Source: Gnetum montanum (lineage: Eukaryota > Streptophyta > Gnetopsida > Gnetales > Gnetaceae). From it: 64,000 bases of DNA. Positions 1 to 11,520 of the stretch are shown in pieces. Under the pieces are notes generated by a model that did no database searches, was not told the origin of the DNA, and worked only from the letters and a program-made list of their open reading frames with translations. Numbering within the stretch: position 1 is the first letter of the stretch; the number at the start of each line of letters is the position of its first letter. A program made the position numbers and the translations under genes. The stretch is from NCBI GenBank assembly GCA_015680685.1, contig MNCI01028834.1, positions 220,379-284,378 of the forward strand, given 5' to 3'.

Positions 1-58
1 CACCTAAATCCTGTTCGAGGACACTCGTTGGCGGTCGCGTCCCAAACGGTCGCCAACA
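1..58 (+). mobile_element. 3' end of an LTR (same family as the LTR at 9773-12300)
   Basis: These 58 bases match 12243-12300 at 56 of 58 positions; the two differences (27, 54) are G/A and C/T. Both copies end in CAACA or TAACA, as an LTR 3' end does. The rest of this LTR lies to the left of the window. It abuts the hairpin array of copy A0, so it probably inserted there. The target duplication cannot be checked because the left flank is missing. Confidence 0.75.
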
Positions 59-470
59 AAACCTAGTTTAATATCCTAGTAGACCACATGCTATGCTATT
101 TTAAGGTCCTAGTAGACCATGAACCTAGTTTAAGGTCCTGGCAAATTGTTATGTGCTAGTTTATAGTCCTAGCAGACTGCTATGTGCTAGTTTAATGTCA
201 TAGCAGACAATGAATGTTTTGTCAATTTATTGTCATGATGCAAGGACGAGTTGTGCCAGTTTATAGTCAAAGAAAACTTGATGTTCTAGTTTAAATCATT
301 GTAGATAGGTGTGTTGTGGATGCCAATTTAACATTGTAGCCCAAGGACACTTTATGTTAGTTTATAGTCATAGTTGACTATGCTATGCTAGTTTATAGTT
401 TTAGTGGACTATTTGTGCTAGTTTAGCATCATAGTAGATGTATACTTACCTTGCTTTTGTTGATTCAGTG
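59..470. repeat. Hairpin array 3 of element copy A0
   Basis: About ten units of roughly 35-45 bp, each with CTAGTTTA followed by a short stem-loop. Perfect examples are GGTC-CTAGTA-GACC at 105-118, TAGTC-ATAGTT-GACTA at 365-380 and CATC-ATAGTA-GATG at 427-440. The loop stays close to NTAGNN while the stem changes on both sides together. It lies just downstream of the minus-strand integrase end, as the same array does in copies B and C. Confidence 0.85.
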
Positions 471-477
471 TTGCATG

Positions 478-1105
478 TTAGGTGTAGTATGGCTTCAAGT
501 ACAAATGGTTGATTAGATTATCAAACTCATTGCCATCTAGATCAGCAAGCTTGAATGCTCCATTATCATAGGCCTTGGTGACCAAGAAAGGCCCTTCCCA
601 GTTGGCTGAGAATTTAACTATGGGTTCACAAATGGCCTTGAGGACTAAGTACCCTCTCCTGATTCGACGTTAATGCTAATTGTGATGATGCTTTTGTCAT
701 TTGTTTTCTTGATACCATTTGATGCGGTTAAGCATTTGCATGCACTCCTCCTCTATAGAGTTAAGGTTAATGATTCTCAACTCATTATTCTGAGCCTTGT
801 TAATGAAGCTCAAGAGGATCACATGAAGTGATGGGACCTACAATTCAAGAGGCAAAATTAATTTAGACCCATAAACAAAGCTATATGGAATCTTACCTAT
901 TATTGTTTTGCATGTCGTGTGATAGGCCCACAGTGCATAGACTAGTTACTTGTGTGATTGCCATTTGTTATTATTAAGCATCTTCTTTAGAAGGCTGACG
1001 ATGATCTTATTTGTAGCCTTTTCTTGGCCATTTGGCTATGGGTAGTATGGTGAAAAAAAGGAATGCTTAATGCCAGTAATGCATTAGAATAGGTTAAGTA
1101 AGCAC
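478..1105 (-). pseudogene. Integrase C-terminal remnant of Ty3/gypsy (Tat-like) copy A0
   Basis: Read on the minus strand this gives the end of a retroviral-type integrase: a SPYYP motif, then a segment like NGQEKATNK around the position of the catalytic Glu, the LWAYHTTCK block, and the C-terminal domain ending in a tail like LKPYYT followed by a stop at 478-480. It aligns by eye with the same parts of the pol genes at 34330-34937 and 55823-56460. In-frame stops are present. The sequence switches abruptly near 1105 to plus-strand gag/protease, so this copy is cut off there. Confidence 0.85.
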
Positions 1106-1109
1106 TAAA

Positions 1110-1980
1110 GTAGAAGAACAAAATGATGAGTTTCTATAACCTAATGATGTCCTCATCTACCCACCAGGAAGTGCTAGTATGGATGTTGAAATCCATTCCT
1201 ATCATGGACATCCCAATAAATGAGCATTACATCCATGCTATGATGTTACCTCTTGCACCATAGGAATTAAGATCCACATCCATTGCATTTTGTGATGGGA
1301 CAATTGAGGTCAACCTTGAGTAGGGTGAGGTCATAATGACCCCCATGTTTATCACCATACATGTTGAGCAATGTATGATTTAGAGGGTGCATGTTGATGA
1401 TGGGAAAACAATAAATATTATCCCATACACCATTTTTGATAAGTTAGCCCTCATGGACTAGATTAAACTAATGAAAACCATATGCCTAAAGTCCTTTAGT
1501 GGGTAGTGCATCATTGTTAAGGATACTATCACAATAGCCTTCATGGTAGGGAAGCAATTCCCCACCATTGCTAAATTCATCATCATAGAGGAGATGCCAA
1601 GATTTAACTTGATATTAGGTAGGCCTTAACAAGCCTAGCTATCGATCATCTCCTCCTTGATTCATCAGAAAATCCACCTTCCCTACAAAGGTGGTGAAGT
1701 TATCATCCATGGTCATAATGTCGTCGCTCTAGCTATCAACAACATAGATGTGGAGCAAGGGTTGGAGGTCAAATTCCCTAATGACACACCTTTGGTAGAC
1801 AATGAAACACATAAGGCTGATGCACTTGAAGAGGTAGTAGAGGCTACTAACCTCCCATAGGACACCTTGTGGGTAGAATTTCCCTTCAATGTAGTAAGTG
1901 AGGATCGAGGAGATTACCAAATAGTGTAATCTAGGTCCTATGTGCTTCCTAACCCACATCAGATTAGGAAGCAACTGTGC
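1110..1980 (+). pseudogene. gag C-terminus and aspartic protease remnant, copy A
   Basis: Plus-strand reading gives the protease region of a plant Ty3/gypsy element: a PMFITIHV strand, then VDDGKTINIIP with the active-site block at 1396-1404, then a FNLILGRP-like segment at about 1600-1625. The family motif is D-(T/S/G)-G; here it reads DDG, so the first Asp is kept and the middle residue has changed. The same protein is present at 46364-46792 in copy D. Several in-frame stops (for example after 1375 and at 1627) show it is dead. A 67-codon open stretch at 1657-1860 is the tail of this ORF, not a separate gene. Confidence 0.8.
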
Positions 1981-2250
1981 AACTAAAGAACCCCTTAGTC
2001 TGAAGGTGGACTAAGAGCCTGCCAACTTTTCACTTTCCCACACCCTTCATCCTACTCCCCACTTACATTGCATTACTACTACAACATATTATTTGTAGTT
2101 AATTTAATCACTTAGCTTACCATATACATTACCTATGCATTTTATAGCTTAGTCTACATTTCTACCATTATTTCTTTAATGCATTTGCTTCCATGAATAA
2201 AAAAACATCAAAACACATAAAAATCATAAAAGCCAAAATTACAAAAAAAA
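1981..2250. other. AT-rich spacer after protease, copy A
   Basis: No gene seen. The spacer resembles the one after the protease of copy D (47310-47490), including a stretch on Tat-rich leader sequence before the hairpin array. A splice donor for the gag-to-pol intron would be expected near its left end, but I cannot place it. Confidence 0.5.
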
Positions 2251-2254
2251 GAGA

Positions 2255-2630
2255 TAGCAACAGACTTGGCCCAAAATGGCCTTAAACTACTACTTCAACC
2301 TAAACAACCTAAAACTATCACTTGTAAATCTATCCCTACAGCTTTTCATTACCTTAAACTAGTAATGTGTAGCCCGCCATGGCCCTAAACTAACAATGAA
2401 TGGATCAAAATGGCTTTAAAGTAGTAGTATACATGGCTCCCTATGGCTTTAAACTAGTAACTCATAGCTCGGAATGGCCTAAAACTATTGTGTGTAATTC
2501 CATTGTAGCAAATTGAAATGACCTTAAACTAGCATTAGCCCTCTTGCTATAACCTGTAGCTTGCATGGGGCTCACAATGGCCTAGTCATACTGTCATTGC
2601 ATAGTGCTAACTTAGAACATTAACCCATTG
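2255..2630. repeat. Hairpin array 1 of element copy A
   Basis: Seven or eight degenerate units with the core ATGGCC-TTAAACTAGTAA. Several have an upstream GCC or GGC arm that pairs with the GGC/GCC of the core across a 6-8 base loop (GCC-CGCCAT-GGC near 2370). Copy D has the same array in the same place at 47500-47710. It lies between protease and the antisense gene. Confidence 0.7.
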
Positions 2631-2818
2631 TGTTATAAGCATAGCAAGTGCATAGTAAATAAAACATAAAAAAAGGCTTACACATGACACATCACATGTA
2701 GAAAATACATGCATTAGGTATCATATGAATAGCAATACATAGCATGAGGGACATCATGTAGCAAAAGTATAGCATAAATAGAAAAAATGGCCAGTAGCAG
2801 AGGTACATCTGGTCATAC
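2631..2818. other. AT-rich spacer between array 1 and the antisense gene, copy A
   Basis: Short noncoding stretch; it would be the 3' flank of the antisense gene that ends at 2819. No polyadenylation signal is convincing. Confidence 0.4.
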
Positions 2819-5800
2819 TCAATCGGTGGTGCTAGGTGGGGGTGAAGGTTCCTCTTCCTTCATTGCATCATTAGGGCTTGCAACATTACTAGGTACCTAC
2901 TACCATAACCATAAAAAATAGGCACTATTAGTAAGTAAACATGCAATATACAGACTAACTCAAACCATGTAAAAAAAATAAAAATAAAAATAAGAAAACA
3001 AAAAAAAAATGACTAACTTGAGAGGGTCCTGCATTAGTGACTTCTAGAGGCAACTTTCCAAGGATAGCCTCCAAGTACCAAAGGATCTCATCCTTGGAAA
3101 GTTGTGTCTAGTTCTCCTAGCCAAAGTCAATCCCTACAAGGGTCTTGCCTTTGTCCATAGTAGTCCATGTGGGTGGGTCCATCAAAAAGATAGCAGAAGA
3201 AGCCTCTTCAGAAGGGGTGATGATTTACCTTTCAAGAGAGACACTTACTGTCGTATGCTACATGAACAACTCATACACCTACCTCCTATTGATCGCCTCA
3301 AGAAACATCTCAAGGCAGTGGTGTTTGGTAGACTCCTTCTTGTACCATTACAAGTATGCATCATGCTTGAGCTTATATTGGTGCTTGTGGTTCTTCTACA
3401 TTTTCCCTCACCAATAGACCTTTATGCTATAATTCTTCCAATCTTGGTTCTTTCAAAGAAGTAAGTTTATTTGCAGCTGCTACTTAATCAGCTCCCATGT
3501 AACCTCATTTTTACCTCTGAGAGCTACCCAATATCTGACATACTCTATATTAGAGGTGCAACAAGTGATGTCTCCCTATGCTCTAGTCGTTAAGAAGTCA
3601 TATCTAGATTGAAGATCATTGATCTCTGTATCCTGTCTAGCCATCCTCTCTTATAGTTCATGCATGCATTTCCACACGTGCTCATTCTAGCACTTGCAGA
3701 TCCATAATTCCTTCACATAGGAAAGCATGCACTTGTTCAATGTCTCATACATATGACAAGACATTTGATCAACCTTAGGAGGGAGGCTAGGAAGGGAATT
3801 TACCTTGGCCACCTTTCTTAGATCCCACCATAGCTTAGGATCTATAGGCATGCAACAATTAATCAATATTAACCAAGAGTTAAGCATGCAAGTAGTAGAG
3901 TTACATAAAGTAAAGCAACATCGCACATACTAAGCTTAGGATTTTCCTATTATAAGTGGTCCACCATGTTCTTAATGATGCCTTCCATGAAGGAAAATTT
4001 ATCAAGCATGTCTACCCATAGATCCATGTGGTAGGTAGACACAGGACTGCTGGTGGGAACATCTAAGGCTATAACATAAAGGTGTAATTAGCATATAATT
4101 GAAAAGCTAAAGATGCTAGAGAAAATAGGTAATAACAGATGACAATGCAAGTTAGTTACCTAGCAAGCCCTCAAGCATGATTGCAAGGGGCTCACCTAGC
4201 TACATACCATTGAGTAAGCTATTAAAATAACCCCCATTAGTGTGGAACAACCCCTCTTCCTCTAACTATTGGAGGGTCTCTGCTGCCTTAAGTAACTCAT
4301 CCCCATGAGCCTCCTCCTTCTCAATTTGAGGAGGTGCTTCTTTTGCTACTACCTCTGTTGCTGCTCTAGCAGCCCTCTCTCTTGTCTTTGCAATTAACAC
4401 ATATACATACATAGCACATTAGCACATTAGTACACATATGCATGTCATTAGCTAGTTAATAGTATAACATAGAAGAAAAATATAAAATATAAACATACAT
4501 TAATACAATATATGCATCTAACAAGTTACACATACTAGCCTGCAACCTTTGCATGTAAGCTTTGAAGCTTAATATGGATCCTCTTGTTGGTTGGCCTACT
4601 AGCCTCAAGGGTAGCCTGCTCTTCTAGAGGTGGCCTCTTGACATTTACCTTAGATGGTTCCGCCATCTTTGTAATATAGCAATCCACCTTAGTCATGTTC
4701 CCACTACCAACTAGAGGACCCTCACTTACACTATTGCATGAGTAATGTGACTATCACATGGAACCCTTAGTCGCTGTGGATAATGACTCATCAATTCCGT
4801 CTAGGGGATCTTGCAAGCATGTAGTTGTAAACATATGCTTAATCCATGGCTTGGAGAGTTTCTTGTAGTTTTGCATAACCCATCTCCCACCATCATGCAC
4901 AACCAATAGCTTCGTGAACCTTTAGAGGTATCCTACGAAGAATGAAAAGTAGACATTGGACGTCACTTGGAAGTTGAATCATAGCCTAGAGATCTCTGCA
5001 TGCAAGATAGTGGTGATATAGGCAGCCTAGTTAAACTCTATACCCTCTAGTAGCACCTCCTTCATCACTTGTGCCTGCTCTACCCTAAGGATCTTTCCTT
5101 GGGAGAGAAACTTTGGAAAGACATGAGTGCAGAAAAGAGGGTAAAGCTTCCATATCTCAAGCACAAGCACATCCTTAAAAGAAATATGTCCTTGTAAGAT
5201 TAGGTGGCCCCCAAGCAATCCTTAATCTCCACTCTACAGTCTACTTTCCTATTGGCCTTATTGAGAATCATTGGGCCATCAATGGAAAGTCCAAAGAAGT
5301 TAGCAAAGAAGGCCTTGGTAAGGTCTAGCACTACTACCACACCGCATACTTAGGTGACAAACTACCTAATGTCGCTATTGAAGGAGTCGATGATGGTAAC
5401 CATTTTGGCCATCAGGATACTTGGGCTAAGGGCCAAAAATAGGTCCATCAACCCTACATGCATGAGTTGAGCAGTTAGTGCATCTAAGCCTTTATGCATA
5501 GCTAGTGTTGCACACCCTCCACATCACCATACTTCATGATGACGGTGGCCTTTGTGTAGCCTATGGTGATCACTATCCCCTCACTTAAGGCAATCATTGC
5601 TACAACAAAGGAAAACCAATGTTAGCATCATGAAAAGGCAAAGTAACAGATATATGTGAGAAACTACATAAGCTAAAACATAGACACACATGTGGTACAA
5701 ATGGGATGCGAGATGGAGGTGGCACTACAAGCATCTCCTCAATGTTGATCTCACTAGTGGCCCACTCCTGATCAAATAAACTATGAGTCCTACATCACTA

Positions 5801-8116
5801 ATATGCCTTTGGGTATCAGGTAGGGTGGGCCTCTAGATCAGGGCCCACCTACTCAAACATAGCTACTCAAACATTCATACTAGATGAGAACACCTCAAAG
5901 GAAGTACAGGTTAAGGCTTGAGCATCCACCTCATCATGTAGGCCCTCCTCATCAACTCTAAACCTAGCATTAACTGCAAGATGTTAGCAATGTGACATAA
6001 GCTAGTAGTAAAAAACACTACTAAATCCATAAAAGCACTTACCATCTAGCATAGTAGACAGTTCCAAGTGGGTTTTAGAATAAGGTGTGCACTCATAGTA
6101 TAATAAATAGGGTGTTGGTCTTATTGTAGCAATCAAACCCCATCATGCACCATATCCTAGATAGCTACTGAGCACTCCTAGGGCCTTTAACCAAATCACC
6201 TACTCCATCACCACTAGTAGTAGGCTCAGTTGAGATGAATCTTAGGATGTCCTAGTTAGCTCTGGGCAGTAACATCTTAGTGATGGCACTAGTAGCCTCC
6301 ACCACCAAGTGTGACCACATGATCATATTAAATTGTTGCAATAGGAATTTTAGGAACTCATGAGTCCTTGATTGAAACCACATTGCCTGATGACCCACTA
6401 GCATATTTGGTGCAACTGTGTTGGCAATAGGTTTGCTCATACAACATAGGATGCCCATGAGCTCCACTACAATCAAGACAAGCTTCAACAACACCCTACA
6501 ATGACTAGGCAACAAACAAAGTGTTAGTATACATATGTTGATGCAAATTTTAACATTAAATTATTAAAGTAAATTATAAAATTAACACTATACAACACAC
6601 ATTAACAAAAAATTCTTAATTTTGGTGATACACTTTAGGGCCCTGTGGGTATAGGATGTCAACCAATCTATTTGATGCACCTAATGATCACTAGGGTACA
6701 ACATGTTTTTGTGGTCTTAGAGGTACATTTTTACAGATTTTGTAGGTTTAGCATTATGCATAGTTCACAAAGTTTTTGTACAATTTTTTTAACTTTGGAC
6801 TACCTTAGTGGAGAGTGTAGTCCAAAAAATCACAAAATATTCTAACTCTATTCTACCTCAGTAGAGAGTGTAGTTCCAGACTATGAATTTTTCTAACTTT
6901 CAATTTCACTCTCTATAGACTGTAGTCCAAAAAACATGAAATGAACTCTTGGGGTAGACACATTTTGTAAAACACTTGGCCTTAACTGTGCTTCCAAAGT
7001 GTGGGGAGTGTAGTCTTGGCTAGCCTTAGTGGAGAGTGTAGCTCAATGTCTCGTTGCCTTGTCACCCTCTTCTCATCGTGCCTAGCCATGGTGCCACAAA
7101 ATGTGCCTTGCCATGGCACCACAGACCATGCTCACACCCTCTATGTGCCACTCCCATGCCCTATCATGCATAGCCTCCATGTTTTGCCATGTCATTGCAC
7201 CTGCTATGCCTACCAAGCCCTAACCTCTCTCCTTTTTCCACTACTATTGCCCTAAAACCCCACAAAAAATTTTTCAAAAAGAAAAAACATAGAAAATATT
7301 CCCTACAAATAAGCATCCTTGTCACCCCTATGACCATGTTGTAGGGCAAAATCATCCTTGTAGCCCTTGTGGTTGTGCCATGGGGTGTAGCAGCCCCATG
7401 GCCTTCATAGTGTGTGATGCGCTTGGTCCTTGCCCTATGCCCAAGATAGAAATTTTTTTCCAAACAAGAAAAGAATGTAGGGCAAACCCCTACCATGCCC
7501 CCTACCCCATGGTAGACTACCCTTGGTTGTTGCCAAAACCCATAGCACCTACCCACTTCACTTGTGCTCCTACAACCCTAGACCCTACAAGACCAAGCCC
7601 TATGCTACACACAGGAGAAAATGAAAAGACAAAACACCCAAAACCCTTGCTACTACCAAACCCTATAGTGATACAACCCCATGCATAGCCCCTAGGGCGA
7701 GGTTGTGCTATGTAGTGGTAGCTGTTTCCACCACTGCCATGTTGCAAAATGCAACTTGTCATTTTGTCCCATGGCCCATGTAAAAAATCTTGAATTTCCC
7801 ACAAATCAACCAAAAACCTTCCCATAATCACTCATGACCTCCTTACCTCTACCATGGCCAAAATAACACATGGTGGTAACAACCACTACCATCGCAGGGC
7901 ACCATATTAGGGTACCAAAACAAACTACACTTGCAAATTCCTTGGAAAGAATGATAAAAATCAATAGATGAAAAAGCAAAGAGGAGAGAGTAGTCAGTGT
8001 GTCTAGCTGATGTTTATGACCTTCTCTCCTCCATGTATGCCCATGGAAGGTGGCCTAGTACTCTTTCCTCATCGACATTTGTAGTCCTAGGTGTAGGTGT
8101 CCATTTGGTGCATCAT
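2819..8116 (-). pseudogene. Antisense multi-exon gene inside element copy A (unknown function)
   Basis: I do not recognise this protein. Comparing copies A-D gives an eight-exon model on the minus strand: about 8116-8000, 6495-6043, 5963-5693, 5599-4555, 4385-4160, 4068-3931, 3841-3019 and 2899-2819. Most junctions show AG and GT at matching places in several copies (for example GATG|GTAAGT at 6043). Exon 2 has a hydrophobic start (LVLIVVELMGILCC). Exon 4 has a block ending FPKFLSQGKILRVEQA (near 5090-5140). Exon 5 is acidic, exon 6 carries DMLDKFSFMEGI, exon 7 looks like coiled coil, and exon 8 ends EEEPSPPPSTTD-stop. It has its own TATA-like box at 8226-8234. Copy A has several stops, a 1-base deletion just after the start codon and a changed donor after exon 3, so it is a pseudogene. 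Plus-strand ORFs at 3102-3464 and elsewhere here are shadows. Confidence 0.7.
6500..7990. other. Intron 1 of the antisense gene, copy A, with LTR-like repeats
   Basis: Between exon 2 and exon 1 of the antisense gene. Between about 6780 and 7050 it repeats the motif TGGAGAGTGTAGT five times or so. The same motif and its reverse complement are repeated in the U3 of this element's own LTR (15780-16570). The rest is AT-rich or C-rich with no gene; ORFs at 7001-7831 on either strand have no consistent homology between copies. Confidence 0.6.
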
Positions 8117-8225
8117 TATTCCAACTATGCTCTTCACTGGTAGTGTGCAACAACAATGGCAAGATGATGCTCTAGAAATCATGGTTGAAACAACAAGATG
8201 ATAGCTTACCTATGGTAAAATGCAC

Positions 8226-8234
8226 CTATATATC
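8226..8234 (-). promoter_or_regulatory. TATA-like box of the antisense gene, copy A
   Basis: Minus-strand GGATATATAGG lies 110-120 bp before the ATG at 8116. It aligns with CTATAAATAG at 30881-30890 (copy B) and GCTATAAATA at 60031-60040 (copy C). Downstream of it all three copies share a TTTACC.TGGTAAA-like stretch. Confidence 0.6.
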
Positions 8235-8389
8235 CTCTTGGGATCATTTAATGATCCACCAACCTAGGACTATGCTCCACACTTGATGCTTGGTGGAGAT
8301 CGTAGTTGGGTGAGAGCATAGTCACCCATACTTAGCAAAACATTTGATATTTTTCTACCTAGTGAATGCTTGAGATAATTCCACTTCAT

Positions 8390-8520
8390 AAGCATGACCA
8401 ACCCTCCTTAGAATGGCATGTCTAATGCCTTCATGGTCTACTAAGACCTAAAAATGGCAAGCACACATCTTGCCAAGGCCTAAAATTGGCACAAACATGC
8501 TTACCTACCTTAATAGCTTG
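8390..8520. repeat. Hairpin array 2 of element copy A
   Basis: Short array just before pol. Clear stem-loops are GGTC-TACTAA-GACC at 8435-8448 and GGCAAG-CACACAT-CTTGCC at 8456-8474. The same position holds GGTCT-NNNN-AGACC units in copies B and C. Confidence 0.7.
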
Positions 8521-8617
8521 CATGCATACTTAGGCAAATTTCATCACATTTCTTTTTATTCATTTGTGTATATTCATTAAAATAGGTGCCACTTGATGTT
8601 TTATTGGTTGATTTTGC

Positions 8618-8619
8618 AG
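8618..8619 (+). promoter_or_regulatory. 3' splice-site-like AG at the start of pol, copy A
   Basis: The sequence TTGATTTTGCAG ends here and the pol homology begins at once. The same pyrimidine-rich tract plus AG precedes pol at 31481-31482 in B and at 59304-59305 (minus) in C. Ogre elements of the Tat lineage are known to have an intron between protease and RT, which fits. The donor is not located. Confidence 0.55.
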
Positions 8620-9772
8620 GAACGTGACATAGCTATGCATAAGTAGATCCACTCACCTCTAGTCCTCATGGGGCCTCATGGCAATATCAAGCAATACATT
8701 GATCCACATTACCTAGACCTTGAGCCTATATCTTACAATGAATACATTGCATATGTAGAGGCACCATTAGAATAGTTTGACCATCTAGTTAAGGCTCTTC
8801 CTCAAGAGGCAGGGAACATCATAGAGGATCCCTTTATCAAGATCCCTATGGCTACACCTAACAATAAGACAAAAATACTAAAGCTAAGCTTCTTGCTAGA
8901 GCCCCAGGATGCCTAAGACATCGCTAAGGTGATAACTGATAACATAAAGATATTTTCATGGTCATATGAGGACATGTAGGGCCTAGATGCTCAACTATTT
9001 TAGCACAATATCATCCTTGATCCTTGCATTAAACCAATCAAACAAAATGTATGTAAAGTTAGACTTGAGGTGGCATTAGCACTTTGTGATGAAATCACGA
9101 AGCTTTACAAAGCTAGTTTCATCTAGGCTATTGACTATGCTAACTAGGTCTCTAGCATCGTAGTTGTGCCTTGGAAAAATGGAAGTATACACATTTTCAT
9201 AGACTTCTGGGACCTAAAAAAGGTGATCATCAAAGATGACTTCCTATTATCTAGTATTGATCAACTAATCAATATCACAGTTGGACATGCCTTGTTATCC
9301 TTTATGGATGGGTTCTCTAGCTATAACTAGATTAGGATCAACCCTAAGCACCAACCTAGCATAACCTTCATGACCCCTTGGGATACATTTTGCTATATCA
9401 TGATGTATTTTGGACTCAAGAACATAAAAGCAATGTATTAACGTGGATTGAATATATCTTTAGCAATTAAATGATAAGTTTGCTCAATGACTACATTGAT
9501 GGTATTGTCATTAAGTCCAAAGTGGCTCACAATGATGCAAATGATCTAGACCTAGTGCTTAAACATTTCCTGAAACATGATCTTAGGTTAAACATCAATA
9601 AGTGTGTTTTTGGCATCAAAATAGGCTAGATGCTCAATTTTCTAGTATCTAAAGTAGGCATACACATAGACCTTAATAAGGTTAAGGCCATAACAAACCT
9701 AGCACTATCAACTAGCCCTAAGGATCTATGAGGGTTACAAGGTAGACTACAATTTATACATAGGTTTGTCAC
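8620..9772 (+). pseudogene. pol of copy A, first part (RT), interrupted by an LTR
   Basis: Plus-strand RT of a Ty3/gypsy element of the Tat/Athila type: the linker with a block like IQHNIVLDPHVK is recognisable, then FIDFWDL, SFMDGFSGYN-like, and MTPWDTFCY. The catalytic YVDD is changed to YIDG at 9492-9503, which would kill polymerase activity. Many stops are in frame. The reading breaks off after the connection-domain block QFIHRFV at 9772 and resumes at 12301; the 5 bases GTCAC are duplicated on the two sides. Confidence 0.9.
9768..9772. repeat. Target site duplication GTCAC (left)
   Basis: GTCAC here is repeated at 12301-12305 on the other side of the inserted LTR. Removing the insert and one copy restores continuous pol homology. 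Confidence 0.9.
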
Positions 9773-10339
9773 TGTTGGCACATTTTCAGCCACTACATGG
9801 AGCAGGAGTTTCAGTTTGCTTAAGAAGAATAAAAATGAAATAGGTGTTTAAGATTCAGAGGAGTTTTATGATGATAAACACATATTTGATTTTTACCTTA
9901 CATTGGGAAAAGAATGTGATATTTCAGCACATTACAAACTTAGATTGGCTCAGTAACGGTGGCAGACAGGGAATATACAGGGCCTGACCACAAATATATC
10001 AAGGATAAATAATATTCAAAAATGATGTGGTTCTTTTGGTAAACCAAGAGTTTTCAAGAATGATGAAAGTTTTCTGAATTATGAAAGCCAAAGAACAGAG
10101 GAAATGAACTCTGTGTTGAGAAGAAACAGTTACTAAATACTGTCAGAAACAGGATTAAACACCAAGAGAAAAAATGTGGTATCAATGGCAATGAAAATGC
10201 AGTGATGCTTGTTGCTAAAATGTTGCCAAGAAAATGCCAGAAATCCCTTCATATTCCACTTAAAATTTTGTCAAACACTTGCCGCGAAGGGTTTCTTTAT
10301 TCTGTTTCTGCAATGAACTTAATCTCCTAGCTAAAGAGT

Positions 10340-10850
10340 ACAACGAATGAATGAAACAGGGTCAGAACGCAGCTGGTTGCTACGCCCACGCCTATGCCTG
10401 CAATCCGGGATGGTTACCAGCAGAAAACTACCAAATAAAATACGGATGTGCCAAACTTGGACGCTGCCCACGAATAGGGGCAAGACACCATTGCAGGGGG
10501 TTCTCAAATTCAAGTTATCGCACCGTTGATATGAGTAACTAATGCCGAGCTCTGCTAAAAATCTATTCAAACTGCAATCGTGTTTTGGGGTTCAATAGAT
10601 GACACAACCATGGCAGACGCGGGAGATGCGGGGATGGCGGTAGCAAAGCAGCGGCAGGGTTTCGGCGACGTCAGCCACAAACCGACAGCGGAAATCGTGA
10701 CCTTGGGCCAATCCGACGTAGAGCAGTGGCAGGGAAAATAACGGACGGAGCAGTCTGGAGGAGGAAGCAACGCAAATCGCGGAAGGAAGGAGCGCGCACA
10801 GAGGAAGCAAAGTAACGCGGTTAACCGCGTTGAAAAACATTGACACTTGA
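10340..10850. other. CpG-rich block inside the inserted LTR
   Basis: This stretch is GC-rich with many CG dinucleotides, unlike the AT-rich flanks. It includes a 43-codon ORF at 10611-10742 (starts MADAGDAGMAVAKQR, good ACCATGG context) and an 18-base perfect palindrome AACGCGGTTAACCGCGTT at 10814-10831. It could be a U3 control region or a captured host 5' gene end. I cannot name a host gene, and the ORF may not be translated. Confidence 0.5.
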
Positions 10851-11506
10851 AAAATATTTACCCTCCCCCAAAGATAGCGTATTTACTGTTTCATAAAGTT
10901 AATTTTACAAATAATTATATTTCTAACGAATGAAACATAGCCGCAAAAATAATTATTGAAATGCTGGATACTTACCTAGGTATTTAAATTATATGCAAAG
11001 GCCAAATTCTTGTATCATGTATGATGTAAACACTTGTCAGTTGCAGATTTTCTCTTCATAACTATGTAACTTTCTCCTAGCTTGTTGGGAAAGTAATCTT
11101 CTAATTGGTTAGTCAGGTTACTTGAGAGGAAAGTTAGGAGAGATGTTATTGAAGATATTTTTGGATATTTGAAAATTGTAACTTCCTTATACATCATTTA
11201 GAAGACTTGACATCTCATTTGGAAGAAGTAAAATCAAAGGGATAAATATGTATGGAGTACTATAGCTTGTATCCCTATGTATTTTGTTTAGATTGTACTT
11301 TAATGACCAAGGCCACTTGTCAACTTCCTCATCTCTTTTTGTGGCTAAAAACCACCCAAAATTGTTGTAACTTACCTAACTTGTTGGGCAAGTAACCACC
11401 TAACTTGTTGGGTAAGTAATTTTCTAATTGGTTGGCTAAGTGACTTGGGAGAGAAGTTACGTGAGATATTTTTAAATTTGTAACTTCCCTACCTACCTTT
11501 GAACCC

Positions 11507-11515
11507 TATAAAAGG
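11507..11515 (+). promoter_or_regulatory. LTR TATA box
   Basis: TATAAAAGG, in the context CCCTATAAAAGG, six bases before the assembly gap. Its place between a long U3 and a short known R/U5 end fits an LTR promoter. Confidence 0.6.
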
Positions 11516-11520
11516 AAGAA

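Noticed and set aside
3102-3464. 120-codon plus-strand ORF
   Set aside because: It is antisense to exon 7 of the conserved minus-strand gene and is not conserved in the other copies.
7001-7831. Overlapping ORFs of 84-130 codons on both strands
   Set aside because: Simple C-rich, CATGG-rich sequence in the intron of the antisense gene; no shared frame with other copies.
10331-10846. Several 60-84 codon ORFs in the CpG-rich block
   Set aside because: GC-rich sequence has few stops in all frames; overlapping ORFs on both strands without a recognised family. Only the 43-codon ORF was mentioned, with low weight.
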